Positions 60,501 to 64,000 of a stretch of 64,000 bases of DNA are shown here, piece after piece. Every line of letters starts with the position of its first letter. Within the stretch, counting starts at the first letter, position 1. A model generated the notes under the pieces. The model did not search any database, was not told the origin of the DNA, and was given only the letters and a program-made list of their open reading frames with translations. The DNA comes from Maylandia zebra (Eukaryota; Chordata; Actinopteri; Cichliformes; Cichlidae), in the NCBI RefSeq assembly GCF_041146795.1, contig NC_135179.1:9521547-9585546 (forward strand), in the 5' to 3' direction. A program made the translations under genes and the position numbers.

Positions 60501-63383
60501 ACACGAGGTAGTTTCATGCAACGAGTCCGAATTTGATACAGTTAAATAAAGTTAGTCACAGAACATAATTAAAAAACAAAAACAGGTGTTCGACAAAAGA
60601 AAATATAAAATCAGCATTTACAGAAACTCACCTACGCAGCACTTTTGGCACCCTTTAGTCTCTGGAATCTTATTGGACACAGCAAACTTCCTATAATAAA
60701 GAAATATGATCCAAATATAGAGCTGAACTGGCACAAACTTCTGGTTTTATTGAAAACATATTTAAATTAGTTAAAATAAGCAGGAGTGACATTTAATTTA
60801 TGTAGGGGGGAAAAAACTACAAGGAAACAGAGGCTATAAATATTTCACAGCTTAGATTTTCTAGTTGTAGAGTTACCTGGGAATTATCTTATCAGGCAGC
60901 TTGTGCGTGGGAATGGCTACTGGTAACTTCTGTAACTGTCTGGCCTGTTCAAACATACCGCTTAGACTATGGGAGTACAGCTGAGAGGCTTTTCCTGCAA
61001 TGAAACAGGATATAGAAGAAACAGTTAAAAGGAAATAATAGTAGTGACCTACGATACAAGCTACAAAAGCATATTTGAAGAAATAAAACACATTGTATTG
61101 TTGAATTCTCCCAATTCTTTGAATCTTTGGGCTGAAGGAGGGACAATACTCGGTGTATCAATGCTCAATCAACAATCATTTATTTCCATACAATTCAACA
61201 GTCAGAGCATTACAACGTCCGGACGGGAGAGATGCTACCAGAGGGTCAGGCACATGTCTCAAAATGGTGACGGGTTGCTCAGCTTTTTATAGTCTCTAGT
61301 GGCCCCCAGCTAGTCGTAAAAGCCAAAACATCACATTTTTTCTCTGTTACAGCGCCTAAGTTATGACCTCAGCAGTTGTTTCTCTGCTTTCTGTAAGGTG
61401 GGGGTGTGGAATGTGGTCTATCTATCTCCCCTGTCTTTAGACACAGAGTCTCCTGCTTACAACCTTCTCTTCATGATTCAACAATTAAGCATGTCAAGAA
61501 AACAGTGTAACACATTCCCAGCAGATCAAGGATACAGAGTGATGCACATTTATCTAATGAACTAATATGTGAATATGTTCTGTTAACTCAAAAGTATAAT
61601 GAGAACTAAACTACATACAGCTCACACACTCTATATTAAAGGGTATAATGTGATCTACAGCAGTATTCTAATTCAACTACTTTGATTATATATATAAGGT
61701 AACATATAATAACAGAATAATCTAATAGTATCAAAAATCATGCGCCGATGATCCAATTTAAGAACAATTTCAGAGACAAATGGGTGAAAGTAATAAGGGC
61801 AGTCAAGTGCCACACACTTCTATCATAATGATGTTCGACAACTCACCAGATATGGAAAGAAGACAGTTGTTCATGACATATAACCAGGTACACCGCCGAG
61901 GGAAGAGCTGCAGGTGGACACAAAGTAATCTGAGCATCTCAGAGTGCCAGAACATTTAAAACAGTCTGATTCAAAGACTGGACTATCTCACATGTATAAC
62001 ATTACAACTAATATACCCTGTTTTCAGAAAGTATATAGCATTATGTTAAATTACCGATTTCTAGTCTCACCTGTTCCATTGTTGTCTCATGTAGCTCATT
62101 GAGGTTTAATGTGTAGATTCCCTCTTCTGCTCCGAATATCAAATACTGGTCTGAAACGCACAAAAGAGCATTTGATCCGTGCTTAGTGAAAAGTGAAAAC
62201 AACACCTGTAAAATAAACTTTGATAGTGTTTTCCTGTTGGTTACCTCTGGTGTCAGGGTTGATCCACGAAGTGGCACAGTGGATCTTGAGGGGACAGCCG
62301 TTGAACACCTTGGAGAAACACGCACCCATCTGGAAATGGGAGAAAAAGAAAGAAGTTCAAGATTATTTTTTTTTAATTTAAAGGATTCGGAGACCTTGTG
62401 ATCTAAATGCCTTTAGTGAGACACTCCACACTAAAAAGTAATATTTTAACTTGCTTATGGATTCGTTTTCCATTTTTTTCCAAATGAGTAAATTCATTTC
62501 ATTTAATATTTTGCACATAAAAAAAACTTTTGTATAGGAACAAAAAGATCCGCAATGCCAAGAAGTCTTTACAACACTAATCCAATTAACTCAACTACAT
62601 TATTTTCTCTTAAAAACAAACAAACAAAGCAAAAAAGACCCATACTTACATGGACTTTGGGTGTTGGGGGGAGACCATTACTGATTGGCTTCTAAGGAAG
62701 TGATAAACACAAACACACATTAAAAACATCAATAATAAAATGACTGGATGATATATATGAGCATAACAACCTGTATATATAAAATGTATTCTCCCAGCAG
62801 ATAGTCTATAGTGCACTTAAAACATGCTTTAAATAAAAGAATTGTAGCTGAATTAGCTCACTAAGCTATTAGTCATAGTTTGAAGTACACCCATCTGGTG
62901 CTTCAGTTTGACAAGTATGTAGATGAAGCTATCTAGGTGCATAACTTCTCATACAGCACTCCTCTAAACTTTCTCAAGGGTTGAACATTATGGAATTTAT
63001 TTTTCCCCTGATTTATAATCCATTATTGACTTGGGAGATGCCCAAATTCCACTTCTTTAAAAAACAGTGATGATCAGCAAGAGCTGCAACAACAACAAAG
63101 GTCAGGATCCTTCACTGGCTTTGCACTGACAAGAACACTACCCAATACATTTCACCTGACTTGGCCTTTCTTCTCCACACAGTGTTATGCCGATTATTAA
63201 TAATTTTAACAATGGCAGCACTCTGCATCCTCCCTCAAGACCTCTGTGGGTCCTTGAGCCACTCCTGCATGCTTACCGGAACATCCTTCTTGTCCTTCCG
63301 TATGGGGACACTAGGTGGCATGGTGGACTGCCTCTCTGCTGGGCTGGCCCTCTCGCCATTGTGGGGAGAGTTCAGCCCATTAC
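57557..63383 (-). CDS. map4k3: MAP4K3 (GLK, germinal-centre kinase-like), 3' part, 14 exons
   Basis: Ste20-family kinase linked to JNK and amino-acid/mTORC1 signalling. Exons found: 63383-63277, 62691-62650, 62329-62245, 62150-62071, 61907-61847, 60994-60877, 60690-60632, 60384-60281, 59936-59765, 59658-59590, 59454-59362, 59238-59168, 58511-58456, 57644-57557. They give 400 residues, phases consistent. The start is a Pro/Ser-rich linker ([15 protein letters not shown]); the rest is the citron homology domain: [103 protein letters not shown] and [15 protein letters not shown], ending [13 protein letters not shown]. The kinase domain lies right of the window. An LTR sits in the intron between 60994 and 61847. 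Confidence 0.94.
61099..61483 (-). mobile_element. Solo LTR in a map4k3 intron
   Basis: Starts TGTTGAATTC and ends GATTCAACA: terminal TG...CA within a short inverted repeat. On the minus strand a TATAAAAAG box near 61285 lies about 105 bp before AATAAA near 61180, the order expected for U3-R. No flanking duplication was evident (TGTAT left, ATTAA right), so the ends may be slightly off. No internal coding region is present. Orientation is the same as map4k3. Confidence 0.55.
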
Positions 63384-64000
63384 CTACAACAACAACAACA
63401 GACACAACAGACACAACTTACTGTGTTTGAGTGACACAGGAAACAGAGAGAGCAGGTAAGAGACAGAGAGACTGTGTGTGCGCATGTGAAGCCTTGAAAA
63501 CAAAGAAAGCCAAAATAAACATGACGCATCTACAAAAACACTTGATTTAATGAGAACAATTTAATTTATAAGACTAAAGACAGCAAGGAGTGTTAATATT
63601 AAAGAGTAAACAAAAACAAGCTATTGGGAGCAGAGAGGGGGGGGGGGGGAGGAGGGAAGGAGCAGGCCAGCAGGAAGAAAACAGAGGATCAAATATGGTC
63701 ATGATCGAGGGGGAGTGTGAATGCACCACAAACTGCAGTCAATTATTGATCAGTTTCTCTCCTTTACTACCCCAGCGAGTAACCAGCGAATGACAGGTAG
63801 TTAACGGCAAAACCATTTGAGCTACGCACGAATGTTGCTTCCTGTCGTGATTAGAGCCATAACCATATCGTCAAAGACAGTTCAACTTTCACCTGAGCGT
63901 GCCTACAGCACGACCATTCCAGCATGACTGTGCAATTCTACACTATGCTTTCAATCTACTGAACTGTTATTATTTCCAAAACACCATGGTTAATATATCT
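63384..64000. other. map4k3 intron at the right edge
   Basis: Contains an ACA-rich tract near 63390-63415 and a G run near 63645. I see no further map4k3 exon, so the upstream exons lie beyond the window. Confidence 0.5.

Overview
This window is vertebrate nuclear DNA from a ray-finned fish, probably a percomorph such as a cichlid. It carries six spliced protein-coding genes with GT-AG introns, AT-rich introns and intergenic DNA, and many fish-type repeats (Tc1, hAT, piggyBac-like, LINE, SINE and LTR copies). The species call is an inference from repeat style and protein similarity. I saw no prokaryotic or viral gene set and no CRISPR array.

Layout, left to right. (1) ddx43, plus strand, 3' eleven exons only, 1055-11070, a KH/DEAD-box RNA helicase. 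(2) cgas, minus strand, complete in five exons, 16579-12545, the cytosolic DNA sensor cyclic GMP-AMP synthase with an unusually long disordered N-terminus. (3) eef1a1, minus strand, complete in seven coding exons plus a 5' noncoding exon, 21930-17779, translation elongation factor 1-alpha. (4) slc17a5, minus strand, complete in eleven exons, 32831-24837, the lysosomal sialic acid/H+ symporter sialin. (5) arhgef33, plus strand, complete in seventeen coding exons, 38187-51333, a RhoGEF-domain protein. (6) map4k3, minus strand, last fourteen exons only, 63383-57557, mainly the citron-homology domain of the GLK kinase.

Genes 1-4 keep the order and orientations of human 6q13 (DDX43, CGAS, MTO1, EEF1A1, SLC17A5), except that MTO1 is missing from its place. 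Genes 5-6 correspond to human 2p22 (ARHGEF33, MAP4K3), so 33-38 kb joins two human synteny blocks. The genes do not form one pathway; the neighbourhood is ancestral linkage, not an operon-like unit.

Repeats are well preserved and often nested. Clear cases are a Tc1 element with 284-bp inverted repeats and an internal deletion (7284-8636), a LINE-1-like insertion with a 14-bp target duplication 18 bp upstream of the last ddx43 exon, a ZBED-like hAT with perfect 8-bp duplications (28528-29822), a palindromic element with a GATA microsatellite in its loop (37077-37453), and two apparent solo LTRs.

The most interesting regulatory signals are a perfect 10-bp CLEAR palindrome upstream of slc17a5, a (GT)44 tract forming the 3' splice-site region of an arhgef33 exon, and a GC-AG intron in eef1a1. 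I did not find a convincing wholly new biological system.
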